Positions 45,563 to 57,700 of a DNA stretch of 64,000 nucleotides are shown piece by piece; the first letter of the stretch is position 1; every line of letters starts with the position of its first letter. Location of the stretch: assembly GCA_030052745.1 (NCBI GenBank), contig JANBVO010000040.1:124001-188000 (forward strand), written 5' to 3'. A model generated the notes under the pieces. The model was not told the DNA's origin. It did not search any database and saw nothing but the letters and a program-made list of their open reading frames with translations. Origin of the DNA: Pleurostoma richardsiae (taxonomy: Eukaryota > Ascomycota > Sordariomycetes > Calosphaeriales > Pleurostomataceae). Both the position numbers and the translations under genes were made by a program.

Positions 45563-48500
45563 ATGCTGTCACACCTCGCGCAAACAGACTGTGCCCACCC
45601 GGAAGCACTTCACGGCGAGCACCCGGCCTCAGGTCAACCATCTGCTGAAGCAGTCGCCCGGTCACCCAGTATTTAGCCCGGTTCGCAACCACTCCGAGAC
45701 AGGTTTGGACCAGGGACTTCTCGTGTCGTTCCTGCACCGTCACTGCCCGGCCGTGCAATAGCTCCCGTACTGCACTGTGGGGCATCCGACGGACGCGGTC
45801 GTGCTCTCCCTTGTCGCTTGACCAGCAGTAGCCCCTAGGCGAGTCACAGGAGGGTCTGGTACAGACCCCCCTCCCAGCCGGCACCATTTCGTCCCAACTC
45901 CGCATCCAGTCCATCCTCGCTCCTGCCGAACCAGACTCTGATGAAGCAGCGACGACGCCGTCTATCGCCTCAACTCCGAAGCGCAAGTACGAGGAAGCTT
46001 TCAGCGCTGGGGTGGACCCGCCATCGATCCCTCCGACCCCAACCACGACGGCACACCAGCTACCGTTGCCGTCCCAGCAACATAACGGAGAAGCAGCTCC
46101 CGGGTCGGGCGCCGTAGGCGGCATAGCGAACGGGCATGGGCAGAGTCCGGACAATGAGAACGGCAACAAGTTCGCTGCGTTCGCTGTGATGGGGGTTGGA
46201 GAAGAGAAGAGGCCTGGTGCGAAACGGCCGCCCATGCGCTCGAGCATCGCCTGCCTCCGCTGTCGGAAATCCAAGATCAAGTGCGACAACGATGGCGGCA
46301 CGACGCCTTGCGACACTTGTATCAAGCAGGGAAAGGAGTGCCGGTACCCTGAAATCCTCCCGGTGCCGCCTAAGCGACAGGATCCGCCGGTCGGGGCTAA
46401 GGGTGACCGAGATGGTGGCTCGGACCGGAAGCGGCTGAAGAAGTTTGTGGAGGACGCTTCTCGCATGGAGAACCAGTATTCAGCAGCTCTGTACGCTGAC
46501 GAGGTTCTGTCTGCTCACTATCTGACTGAGACGCTGTGGCTTCAGGTCTTCGAGATCTACAAGCTACACTTTGCGACCGAGCTGCCGTTTCTGCACATGC
46601 CTACTCTGAAGGAGAAGATGGGAAGCAAGCTCAAGGCCGGCCATAAGGAGACATGTCCGGAGACGAACCTCGTTCTTCTTGGAGTGTTGACTCTGACAGC
46701 CCGGTTCCACCAGGATCTGGTTAAGTACGTCGCTCACACTACCACGAACCAGATCGGTAATGTCAAGTCACGGCCCATGCAGAATAAACCAAACTCCTCG
46801 GCGGCATCAGAATACTTTGCCGATGCCCTCACGAAGGCATTGGGCCCGCTACGCACCAGCATGACCATGGCGTCTGTTGAACGTGTGCAGGCGTTCCTGA
46901 TGCTGGGGCTATATGAATGGAGTCAGTCGCGACCGAAAGTCGGTGGGCTCAGCGCGTGGATGTATATCGGTGTGGCTATTCGGATGGCTCAAGCTCTTGG
47001 CCTTGGGTTTGGTGATAAGACCGACAAGGCGAAGAGTCCTGCATACCGGACTCTTAACGCTCCATCTAGACCGTCCATACCTCCGTCGGAGCTCATGATA
47101 ATGAAGGAGATCAGGAGGCGGACGATGTTCAGCTGCCTCATCCTGGACCGGCTGCTAGCCTGCGGCAAAGAACGGGTCTCCACGATACGGTCGGAAGATC
47201 TCCAGATCCAGCTGCCATGCACCGAGGTTGCTTTCGACCTGTCGGAAGACGTCAGCACGGGGTTCCTGAAGCCCACAGCCGCCGATCTGCAGCTGCGGCC
47301 AATCAACAATGATAGCGTTCTTGGCCGGTTCGTCCGGCTGGTGGATATCTGGGGCGAGATCTCCAAGTTCAGCTTCGCCGGGGGTCGCTTCACCGAGGAG
47401 TATCCGCCGTGGGACAAGCGAACGACATTTCGCAGATTGCGCGAGGAGCTTGACCACTTCTATACCGACCTCCCGCCCACCTTTACCCTCTCCACGTCCA
47501 ACTACCACAAGCATGAAAACCACCAGGCTTCGAGCGTCTACGTTGCGCTGCACATGCTCGGGTCCGTCTGCCAGATCATGCTGCATCGCGAGTATGTCCC
47601 ATTTATACCCATCCGGTGTGACAGGCCTGTCGGACCGCTTGACGAGCCGACCTTCCCGGAGGGCAAGTACGCCATTCCGGGCGGCTTCTGGGAGGCTAGT
47701 GCGGAGCAAGTCTTCAAGCCCGCCAAGGATATCGTGGATCTGATCGAGATATGTCGCGACAAGCTCCCCATGTCCGCCATCGTCGTCTTCTCCGTCTGGA
47801 CCGCCGCCTTCGTGGGGCTCTATGCCTGGCACTTCCCGTACATGGACCAGAAGGGCCACATGCTGAACCACGAATACGACGAATCCGGCGCCGAGCCCGA
47901 TCCCACCAAGGTCGGTCCGACCGGCATCACCTTCCAGACCCTGACGCGGATGTCCCCGTGGCTGAAGACGGCAGGGACCTATGTCGGCATCTTCAAGGAC
48001 ATGGATCGGTACTACGAGCGCGTCAAGCAGGACTACGTCCGGCACGTCGGAAAGAACAAGTTCCTGCGCGGCCACGCGGGCGACGGCAAGCTGAGCCTCC
48101 GCCTGGGCGGCGACGGCGGCGGGCTCGAGGAGTGGAAAGTGCAGTCGTCCCGGATCACCAACAATGGCACCATCCTCGCCGAGGAGGAGGGCGGCGGCGG
48201 CGGGAACGGCAATAACAGCAAGCACTATGAGGGCTCCGACCGCTCCCGCTCCCGCGGGAGTACAATCGAGCGAGGGTCTTCAGTGGGGCCGGAGAGCTAC
48301 CGCACCACCACCGCCAGCGCGGACCGCGTCACGCCGAGGTCGGCGAGCATGTCCTTCACGGCCATCAACAGCGGCAGCCTGGCATCTTCTTCCCAGCACA
48401 ACGCCGAGCAGCCGCAGCCACATTCCGCGGAGCCCAGGCAGGACGGACTCCCGACAGGGCTCATGGAGACTGCGTGGACCCCGAGGTATCCAGGAGGAGG

Positions 48501-48603
48501 GGGCAGCGTCCACCATCAGCAGCAACAGCAACAGCTGTCGCCGACGCAGCAGCACCACGTGCCGCTCAGCAGTGCCGTCCCTGTTCCGGTCCCGGGCCAG
48601 GGG

Positions 48604-48644
<41 letters not shown>

Positions 48645-48861
48645 GGTTCTGGACCTGAGCGCGTTATACAGCGACGGCGGGGAGTTCATCAGCTTCCTGG
48701 ACTCGCACGAGATGATGCGGTGGGAGGATGCGGCGGGCGACCTGGAGGGCTTCTCGCACGGGGCGGCGCCGGCGCCGGCGGTGTTCGCGTACATGGGCCA
48801 GGGGCCGCCGGCGCTGCACCACCAGCAGGCGTATGGGAACGCTGCTGTTTACGACTCGTGA
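45563..48861 (+). CDS. Zn(II)2Cys6 transcription factor with fungal-specific TF domain
   Basis: The main exon is open from 45839 (or slightly later) to 48861. Its in-frame upstream stop at 45829 and the lack of an early ATG mean that translation starts either in a separate first exon or at an internal ATG (46189). My proposed exon 45563-45632 (MLSHLAQTDC...) joins in frame across a 206-nt intron to 45839, giving 1030 codons; its donor GTCAAC is weak, so the start is tentative. The zinc cluster CX2CX6CX8CX2CX6C lies at 46252 onward (IACLRCRKSKIKC ... CDTCIKQGKEC). Before it, TPKRKYEEAF may be nuclear-localising. A fungal-specific transcription-factor domain follows (LPFLHMPTL, then SAWMYIGVAIRMAQALGLG and EIRRRTMFSCLILDRLLACGK). 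The C-terminal 250 residues are low-complexity, with His/Gln and 15-Gly tracts. A nuclear regulator; its target pathway is unknown. Confidence 0.85.
48601..48645 (+). repeat. GGC repeat encoding 15 glycines
   Basis: Fifteen consecutive glycine codons, thirteen of them GGC, sit near the C-terminus of the Zn(II)2Cys6 regulator. The tract is nearly pure and so likely to vary in length between strains. Confidence 0.95.
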
Positions 48862-50676
48862 ATGATGATGGGAGGCTGGGTGTCATGGAGTTTCCTCTTC
48901 TTCTTCTCTCTTTGGTTGTGTTGGTCTTGCCGGTCGGAGGAAAAGAAACTTCTAGGTTTGGATGGGAAGGAAAATTGTACTCGCTCTTTCTGTTGTAGGG
49001 GAGTCGAGGGTTCACGATGTATCTGGAGGGTCATCTCGGGAGCGTGTCTTTTCTTACGAAGGGAGCGATCTGTGGATTGGGTTAGGGATTAGGTATATGC
49101 AGGTGCTTGTCGCCGATGAACACAGGGTGTTAATCGAGGTACTTGTGATCATGGCCATCGTTTCTACTCTCCGTCTACGATTAGTGCCGCGCTGAGAACA
49201 CGATAGAACACGCCAGCCCAAGGTGGCGGCTTGGATATGCCTTCAGTTCTCCCATGGGCCTCTCTTTCTACTGTAACACGAATCTCCCGTGACATCGGAG
49301 TCCGACAGCTCGGATCGTCGCTGCGTGAGTGATGCTACGTCCCGGATGACACATGGCGGAGAGCTTATGCTTCTCGTTTCCCCCCACTGCCGTTCCCCGG
49401 AGCGGTTGCAGCCTTGTGTTAAGCTTATTTCGGTCGGCATACTGCCTTGGCCTGGCCACAAGAGGAATGAGGGTTGACATAAGAATGGCGGAGCATTCGA
49501 TGCAGGGGGCCTTCGTCCTCCTCCTGCGCGAGGCTGGGGACAAATTCGTAGGAGCGGGACTCTCACACTTCACATGTCAGTCAGATGAATGTTCGCCTCG
49601 GGTAATTTGGGCTTCGAACAGGGCCGACGAATAGTTCCGCTCTCCTGTCAGCGGTCGCTGTCCATCGTTGCACGACATTCTCTTAACAGTCCGCATCGAC
49701 GCCGTGCACCGAACACTCGTGGCAGCGGTCCTCAGGATCCGGTATTGCAATGCCACCGCAGCTCACTAGATGCCTCTCAGACTTTGGGAAGTACGTGAGT
49801 GCTAAGCAGAAGGACGCCTTGCGCGGGGAGCGAGGTAAAAATAGCTACCGCAGTGTACTGTGTAGATCCTGCCGATGAGTCCCCGCTAACGAAGCAGTTT
49901 CATGTGCCAGCAGCGCTGAGGAGGAGCTGAGGACGGCGATTCTTGGCCAACTCCCCACGCAGCTTTCTGTTTCCTGCTATCTATTTCCTGTATCTTTGTA
50001 ATTCAGATTCTGTATCCTGAAAGCTGCATTGCAAATTTCTGTTTTCTTCCAGATCATACTTTGCCAGTGCGTCAGTCACCCAAGCTCTGAGGAGCCACTT
50101 GCCAGGTTCAAGTCTTGGGGAGTGAGTCTATCTCAAGTTCTCTTCAGAGACGGAACCTCCGAAGGGATGAGCGCGTCGATTTCGGTGTCTCCTACCGCAC
50201 GCAGTTGTCCCTAGAGCTTCAGCGAATTGTGGAGTAAATGAGCACCTCCGGGAACTGAACGCCCGCCGGCACAGCAGTCGAACAAAATTACCAAGATGGG
50301 GCGCTCGGCAGCTTACCAGAGCTTCCATCAGGGGGGCGCAGGCAACGGAGAGCCCCAGGACGCCGAGCTGCCAAGAACCCCTCAGCCCAACGACAGCCAG
50401 TGGAAGGATCACAACCCCAGGCTTAGCGTTGCCGACAGGGCTGAGATGGCCAGCGGGTCTTCCCTTGGACCCCTTCATCAAACGTCCTCAAAGGCTCTCA
50501 GCCAACGCCCTACACGCTACGGGGGCCGGCGGGCTGAGGCTGAGGGCATGTCATCCTGGCGTCTGCATAGTAGGGAGATTACTTGGAATCCTTCCGCAAA
50601 CGTGGTTGGGTCTTTGAGAAGCCGTTCAAGCCTCCTCCTCTCACGAAGGGGACCCGGGCCTCAACGGGCGGCCTGG
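48862..50676. other. Spacer between the Zn(II)2Cys6 and S28 peptidase genes
   Basis: The left part is the 3' end of the regulator gene, rich in T near 48895-48925. The right part is the promoter of the peptidase gene. A frame of 161 codons at 50296-50781 overlaps that promoter and lacks any domain. I call no gene here. Confidence 0.55.
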
Positions 50677-50683
50677 TATAAAG
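50677..50683 (+). promoter_or_regulatory. TATA box of the S28 peptidase gene
   Basis: TATAAAG lies 150 nt before the peptidase start codon in an otherwise GC-rich surround and is followed by a pyrimidine-rich leader (TTTACTCTCC and TTTTTCTCTATTTC). A strong TATA box fits an inducible secreted-enzyme gene. Confidence 0.5.
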
Positions 50684-50826
50684 GACAGAGCTCGCGGCGC
50701 TCTTCAGGTTTGTTTACTCTCCTATTGTCATCGTCGTCGTGGTGTGGAATATTTCAGGATCCTCTTGAAACTCTCCTCTAAATCCCATTTTCCTTTTTCT
50801 CTATTTCTTAGTGTATATCCGCGAAG

Positions 50827-52441
50827 ATGAAGGCGGTGTTTGCGGCCTTCTGTGCGCTGCTGGCGCCGGTCATAGCGACCCAGCCGATCATCAAGCCGTT
50901 CGGTGTGAAAGTACGGCCGCATACGAATCCGGATCTCATCGGGAACGGCACCTTCAAGCAGCTGGTCGACCATACAGACGAGAGCAAGGGGACTTTCTCA
51001 CAAAGATATTGGTGGGGTGCGTTATCACAAATCTCCCATGATGTCCATTTCTCCTCTCGACTGCTTCTCGAGATAATCACGCCTATAGACTAGTAGCTGA
51101 CTGAATGCCATAGATGCTCGCTCATGGAAAGGGCCTGGCAGCCCAGTGTTTGTGTTCAACCCGGGCGAGACCGCAGCCGACGACTATCTCGGCTACCTAG
51201 AGAACTACACGATCCCGGGCCTCTACGCCGACACCTTCGGCGGCGCCGTCATAATAGTCGAGCACAGATACTGGGGGGAGTCGACGCCGTACAAAAACCT
51301 GACGGCCGAGACGATGCAGTACCTGAACATCATGCAGGCCGCGTACGACATGACCTACTTCGCCAACAACGTCACCCTCGAGTTCGCCGACTCCGGGGGC
51401 GCCAACGCCGACTCGGCGCCCTGGGTACTCATCGGGGGCTCCTACAGCGGTGCCCTCGCCGCCTGGACGTCGCAGATCGACCCGGGCACCTACTGGGCCT
51501 ACCACGCCAGTTCCGCCGTCGTGGAGGCCATCTACAATTTCTGGGAGTACTTCTCGCCCGTCGAGCAGCACCTGCCGCGCAACTGCAGCGCTGACGTGCG
51601 CGCCGTGATCAACTACGTCGACCACGTGCTGTCGACCGGGTCCAAGCAGGACGTGCTTGACCTCAAGACCCTCTTCGGGCTGGAGATGGTCGAGCACAAC
51701 GACGACTTCGCTGAGCAGATCACAACGCCCGTGTGGCAGTGGCAGAATAGTCAGGCTACGGTGCTCAAGTTCTGTGACTACGTCGAGACGTACGCGAGCG
51801 ACGGCGCCGTGCTGGCCTCGGACGAGGGAGGCGTCGGCCTGGAGCCCGCACTGAAGGGGTACGCGTCGTACATCAACCTGACCGTCGCCGACTCGTGCCG
51901 GGAGTCGAGCACCAACTGCTCCACGTACGACGACAGCATCGAGTGGGACGACCCGGAGGACTACGAGTCCGGGTGGCGGCAGTGGAACTGGCTGCTCTGC
52001 GACTCGCCCTTCGCGTGGTGGCAGACCGGGCCCCCCGTCAGCGACGGCGGCAACATCGTCAGCTCGTTCCTGACCCCCGAGCACTTCCAGCGGCAGTGCC
52101 CGCTGCTGTTCCCGGCTACGGACGGCTTTGCCGACGGCAGCTCGCTGGGCTTCACGACGGAGCACCTCAACCAGTACACGGGCGGGTGGGACGCCGACTT
52201 CGACCACGTGCTGTTCTGCGGCGGCGAGAGGGACCCCTGGCTGTACGCCACGCCGTCGTCGCCGTCGCGGCCCGGCGGGCCCCGAAACTCGACGGCGGAC
52301 ACGCCGATATTCATGATCGCGTCCGGGGCGCACGTGCCGGACCTGACGATCGACGATATTGAGGATGAGATGGATGTCATCGAGGCGGAGGTCAAGGTCA
52401 TGAAGGGCTGGCTTGAGGAGTATAGCGCGAAGAGGAAGTAG
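50827..52441 (+). CDS. Secreted serine peptidase, family S28
   Basis: Two exons (50827-51016 and 51114-52441) join around a 97-nt intron, giving 505 codons. S28 enzymes (prolyl-carboxypeptidase and dipeptidyl-peptidase II relatives) cut near proline and in fungi are usually extracellular, often active at acid pH. The first 18 residues (MKAVFAAFCALLAPVIAT) are a signal peptide. The nucleophile lies in GGSYSGALAAW at Ser173, with WGES and FGGAVIIVEHRYWGES upstream as family blocks. The acid is Asp437 in GGERDPW and the His is His470 in SGAHVPDL, so the triad looks complete. Several sequons (NYT, NLT, NVT, NCS) indicate N-glycosylation. It sits downstream of a Zn(II)2Cys6 gene on the same strand and close to an OPT transporter (9 kb); any regulatory link is speculation. 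Confidence 0.92.
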
Positions 52442-52919
52442 AATCGATGCATAGCGCATGGAGTTTGGATCGTCAGCATTTTCTGTTGTTTTAGCATTTA
52501 CCTGGCGCTATGGGATTACGATGGGAGTGAACTACATTCACAAAATGGCTTGGAGATACCACGAGTATTTAGACCGAGATATTTAGAGAGAGGATATGAA
52601 GGAGTTTTGAAAATCGTATATAGGTCGGTAGAATGAGTGGAAATAGAGCCTCGAGTCAACATACCATCGTCTTGCATCGCGCAGCGGCTAAGTAGCTAAT
52701 CGTCCCTGACCGTCGTCTTGTTATACATCTACCCTTTCTATTAATGTCTCAGTTTCTTTCAAGTCAAACCATCTGCCCTCCGATTATGTAACGCCTCCGT
52801 CGACATGCTCCTCGATGCTCACCCGGCCCTTTCACCTCGTTCAATACTGCCTTCTATTAGAACGCCATTCCTTTATATCGTGGTTTTCAGGGCCCAAGCA
52901 AGGCTAACATCACCTCCCT
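52442..52919. other. Spacer between convergent S28 and GNAT genes
   Basis: Both genes end here. The region is AT-rich and T-rich toward the right, as expected for 3' untranslated regions. No gene or RNA is seen. Confidence 0.6.
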
Positions 52920-53822
52920 TCACACAATGATCTTCTTAAAGTACAAAATATCAAACGGTTCCTCATCCCCCGTCATCGGGTTCCTCCACAGGTACGCCCC
53001 GCGGTCCAGGGAGAACGGCACGTACCCCTGCCGGCGGTACCAGTCCTCGCTCGACACCGCCGGCGCCGGGTTGCCCTGCGCCAGGTACACCTTCTCGATG
53101 AAGTCCGCCCGCATCTGCTGGTCCCGCGGCATGGTGTCGAGAACCACCGCCACGCGCTGCTGCTGCTGCTGCTCCCCTCCGGCGGGCGGGGCAGGCGAAG
53201 CGGCCGGCAGCGTCGGGGCCAGGGCCTCCGCGGCGGCCATCACGGCGCGCCCGACGCCGCCGGACTGCAGCGCCCAGGAGATGTACAGGCCCGCGATCCA
53301 GACGATGCGCACGCCCGGCTCCGCCACGCCCAGCCGGGCGTTCTCCTCGGACCGGAAGTCCAGCGCAACGTGGCCGATCGGGACGAACGGTGCGCGGCGG
53401 GCCGTCTCTGGCCGGGGCAGGAGCCAGTGCGTGGAGGCGGTGTCGTGGATTGGAGTGGATTCCTTGTGTTGGGCATCAGCCGCCTGCTTTTGCGCTTCAC
53501 AAGCCGAGATTTCGGCACTGGGGGGTCCTCTCACCTTGGGATACTTGACGATATGCTTGGAGAGCAGCTCGTCTTTGTTCGGCATCCCGTCGCCGAGCAC
53601 CTTATTGCTATTTTAGTCGGACTCTAAGAAGGGGGGGGGGGGGAAGTCGTCTCGGCTTACGGCCCAGTATAGCATCTTGGTCCCCTTGGCCGTGAGATCC
53701 CTCCACTTCTGTACCTCGTCAGACCGCCAGCCGCACGCCAGCCTCTGCGCGTACATCCTCTCCGCGTGTTCTCCTGAGGTGTGGTCCCACGGGATCAGCT
53801 CGATCTTCTGCGGGCTGCTCAT
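52920..53822 (-). CDS. GNAT-family N-acetyltransferase
   Basis: Two exons (53822-53661 and 53600-52920) join at phase 0 around a 60-nt intron, giving 280 codons. The fold is recognised by VPIGHVALDFRS (beta strand 4 region), RIVWIAGLYISWALQSGGVGRAVMAAAE, which carries the acetyl-CoA pyrophosphate-binding QxxGxG/A-like loop, and the late block DWYRRQGYVPF typical of GNAT C-termini. The substrate is not apparent. A glutamine run (EQQQQQRV) interrupts the region between the two. Two points are odd. The 3' splice site must be AAG, since the nearer TAG would bring an in-frame stop or shift the frame. The intron also holds a 13-base homopolymer (poly-C on the coding strand). There is no signal peptide, so the enzyme is probably cytosolic. 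Confidence 0.82.
53631..53643. repeat. Run of 13 G inside the GNAT intron
   Basis: A perfect homopolymer that reads as poly-C in the transcript, 17 nt downstream of the 5' splice site. Its length may be misjudged in the assembly, which would not affect the coding frame because it is intronic. Confidence 0.9.
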
Positions 53823-54746
53823 CTTTTACGGTTTGCGCCCTTCTTCGTTGAAAAGGAGCACTCGGTGCAATCTCTTAGGCGTTCGTGAAGACAATTGAGG
53901 ACAAGAATAACGGCGAAGGAAGAGGAGATGGAAATCTAGTCTATAAGAAACCCGTCTTGGTAGTCCTCCCCTTGAGGGATCAGGTTGCTCGAGACCATAA
54001 ATAGGCTCGGCAGGAAGCGGCGCGGCACGGATTCCGCCGTCGTGACTCCGTGGCCAAGTCTGCCGCCGATATGCGGGGCCCGGAACCGGAGCGCAAGTTG
54101 GGAAACCCGGAGTCACTTACTGCGCGTTTGCGCACACGGAATTAGCGACGCTCGCTCCGGTTGCACATATGGCATTGGTCGTGGTTTCAACGTCAGTCAG
54201 GCCCGTTCGGGGGACTTTAAAACCGTTTTGGTGACCCAGGAGACAGACACTCATGTCATACTCGGTGGATATGATATGGTTGATTGATGTTATCCCTCCC
54301 CCGGCCTGACTTCCAAGCTCCTCCCAAAAGTCCCCTTCACATGGTCTGTTGTCCATCACCCGGCGATCAACATCCTCTGTCAGATCTATTCCATTTGCCA
54401 TAAGGCAAAATCCTCCTCCCACTATCTGCCTGCAAGGCAGGGCCCAGACAAACCTCGTGGCTCCTGCCCTGGTGCTCTAATCAGTAGCTCATGCCTCCGC
54501 GTCATTATGTCGAGCCCAAGTTTCTTCGTCACCCACACGCCCTTCGTAACCGCTATGCTAAACTACAACCTTCACTTCCTGCGCACCGCGCCTAACGTTC
54601 CCTATCACCACAACCTCGCTTGACCTGGAGGTGGGGGGTCTCCAGGTCAGCATCCTCCACTGCTCGCCGAAGTATCACAGTGTAATAAGTCTGATATCAT
54701 TGCACAAAGAATGCAATGATGCATAGAGTTATGTGTCAGGTTTTCT
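53823..54746. other. GNAT promoter and Mtr10 3' region
   Basis: The two minus-strand neighbours give this segment a promoter on the left and a 3' end on the right. Two short hydrophilic frames of about 100 codons (53985-54287 and 54117-54422) lie on opposite strands and have no domain. No gene is called. Confidence 0.55.
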
Positions 54747-57700
54747 TTAGCCTTCAAAATGGAACCGTGCTGCCTCAAGCTGGCCGAGGCCATCTCTCGG
54801 TGCCACATACCGGCGGCGGTACGTGTTGGTGAAATCCTGGAGCAGAGCTCTAACCTGCCGGAGGCCACCCGCATCAGAGCTCTGGAGTCTCTCCTTGATC
54901 TTGACCATGAGCCGGGCGGCCTCCGCCGGCGTGACAGTGCCTTCGGGAAGCATCTTGATGGTGCGCTCCACCCACGCGGTCGTCTCCGCAGGCAAAAGCT
55001 CAAACATGCCCAACAGGACACCGCTGCCGTCGGCGAAGCAGTCACCGGGGAACGTGATCATCATGCCGGCCATCACCTGCCTGACCAGCAGCTCGCCATG
55101 CGATAGCAGAAGCTGCTTCACTGTCGCTCGAACCTGCTCCGCTGTCTGCCCAAACTGCACCATCGACGTAGCCGGGTTTCCTCCGCCATATGTGAGAAGA
55201 TCACGGAGATAGTGTAGAGTAGCGGACAATGGTTCGCGTTGTTCGAGCGTTAGCGCAGAAATGGCGGCTTGGAAGATGGGCGTCAATAAGGGGGAGGGAA
55301 TCAGCTTCTGCGGGTAGTATAGGAGGGCATCGATGAGCAGCCTGAAGAAATCCTCAATGAGATCTGGCAGCTCGACTGGGGGAATATCGCTCATGAAACG
55401 CAAGACATTCGTGGCCTGCGATTCAAAGAACGCATAGATGGAGTCTGCAATGCTCTCCGAAACGTGCTCTCGATCCTCCGAAAACTCGCGAAGAATAGCA
55501 CTAGTCACCCACAAAAAGCATCCCTGCTTGGACATGGCGAAGCCAGATGCGAGCTTGTTCGCCATGTCCGCAAGGAACGGGGTTATAGCCGCCCGGTAGG
55601 ATATGACCATGAAACGCCAGCATCGGCACACTCTCTCGCAAATGGGAGCGAAATCGAGGAAATTGTCCAGAATAGTCGAAAGGATAGGGAAGACTTCCTG
55701 CCAGTACTTGACCGCCGGATTCTCCTCGCCTTGACGGACGGACGGCACGACATTTTGGACGAAGAGAGTGAGAAGGAGGAGATTATCTATAATGAGATAG
55801 TTAGCTCTGTGCCAGAATGGTCATCTCAGGGGGTTACAACGTACCAGCAACAGCTAGCTTGCCCTCATCGTCAGTGGCTGTGTTGGCTTTAGCCATCAGC
55901 CTGCTGAGCAGCGGGTCGCAATAAAGTTTCAAGAGTTTGTATATCTCCTCGTTCTTCTGGACGGCAACAACTGCCGATACACCTTCCGTAATCTCCTCCT
56001 GGCTGGGCTCCGGTAGCTTGTCAAGGATCTGATCGTAGAAGTTCTGCAACTGCAGAACCTGGCCGCTCAGCAACTTCTTGCAGTCGGTACAGAAGAACTT
56101 GATGGACTGGGCGGCAGCCCGGATGATTTCTTTCGAATCGGTTTCAAAGGAGGATACAATGTAGTTGAACTGCGGCTCAAGGAACTCGGGATGTTCGGCA
56201 GTCCACTCCGTGTACCTGCCAAACACCATTATGGTCGCGAAACGGAGCTTCTCGTGACTGGGCATCTGGACAAGGAGTGGCATGAGCTGCGCTAAGACGA
56301 CGCTCTCATCCGGCTCGACCATGCGGCCCATAGCCCGCAATGCGAAGAGCGGCGCCTCCAGCTCCTGCCAATGCGGGACAGAAGTTGCGGTGGCCTGGCT
56401 GGCATACTTCTGCATCCACAACTTGATAGCATCCAGCACCTTGGTAAGACAGTCGGTGACCCCCATGACCTCGCACGCATCTTTGAGGATATCGCCCATG
56501 TGGTGACGGAAATCCCGGAATTTTTCCTCTTGCTCCCGGTCGCCGTCAAATAGGTCAAGTTCGTTGCCGGATTCAGATTCGGGGTATTGCAGATGTCTGA
56601 GTAGTATGTCCACCAGTTTGGAGTAGATGTCGAAGAACTGCATCCTCGCCTGGACATATTTGTCTAGGACAATGTACTGCTTTAACTCGTACCAGAAATT
56701 GAAGGTGTATCTGATGACCTCCCTTTCCTTGTCTCTCGCCGCGCATTCGAGCAGAGCTTCGACGAGCGGCCTGAAGTGATCGGGTTCGCGGGCAATAGCC
56801 ACAACCCAGGAGTCGCCAGCGTCAGAGAAGAGTCTGGTCAGGATTTTGAAGGACTCCGTATCCTCCTCTTCGACAAATTTCTGTATCCGTGGGCGCAACT
56901 CGACAATACGGGGGAGGAGAACTTGGATGGTGGCGAAGTTGTCGTCGACGTCCCTGGTCTCTCTGCAAAGTGTACCCAAGCATTCACCTGCTGCGTCCAT
57001 ACTGTCGTCGTTCGACAGAGCATGCATGATGACGTCGAGAAGAGGCGAGCTGACAATTGCACTGACTGGAACCTCGCGGAGCCACGAGGTTATACATTCC
57101 ATGAGCTGAGGATTCTGCGCAGCGGCGGCTGAAGGTTGTTAATAGGATACTGGATGGGAAAGGAGTGATGAGCTCACCTGATGACTGCGCATAGTTGATT
57201 AGGAGCTGGACGACCTGTTCTGCGTTGTCCGTCAGGAGTTCTGTTGTCCTTTGGGCAAGATCTTCTTCCTATCGTGAGAACCGAGTTAGAGTGTGTCCGA
57301 CCTTTCATCCCGAGGCAGCTGGATATGGCGGTAGAGGTAAGGACGAGGTCGGAGTTGGCGATCCACATACAGACAAGGTAATCTTGCGGCCTTCTGTCAC
57401 CTCTTCGGGAAGCACTCGCAGGAAGTCCAGAATAGCGCCATGGCTTTGCACATCGTTACCGAGGGTTGAGACGACCGTGGGTAGGACATCCTTCCACCCC
57501 TTCATTTGTATTGCAAGGATGGCCAGACAAACGCAGAGCTGGACCCTGACCGGTTTAGGACCGGCGGCGAACTTCTTGAGTAGCAGAAGGATCTGGCTGC
57601 GCAAGGCCGGCAAGTCGCTCTCTGATACCTGAGTGGCGAGGTCGTATGTTATCTGGCTAGATGTTAGCCGCTGAAGTCGTCTGAAGGCCTTCCGCGCGTA

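Noticed and set aside
45513-48225. Minus-strand frames of 317 and 356 codons opposite the Zn(II)2Cys6 gene
   Set aside because: They overlap the regulator's zinc cluster and TF domain on the other strand and have no domain of their own.
50296-50781. 161-codon frame upstream of the peptidase
   Set aside because: It overlaps the peptidase promoter and TATA box and has no domain.
51197-52459. Minus-strand frame of 420 codons opposite the S28 peptidase
   Set aside because: Antisense shadow caused by third-position GC; composition is His/Arg/Val-rich without domains.
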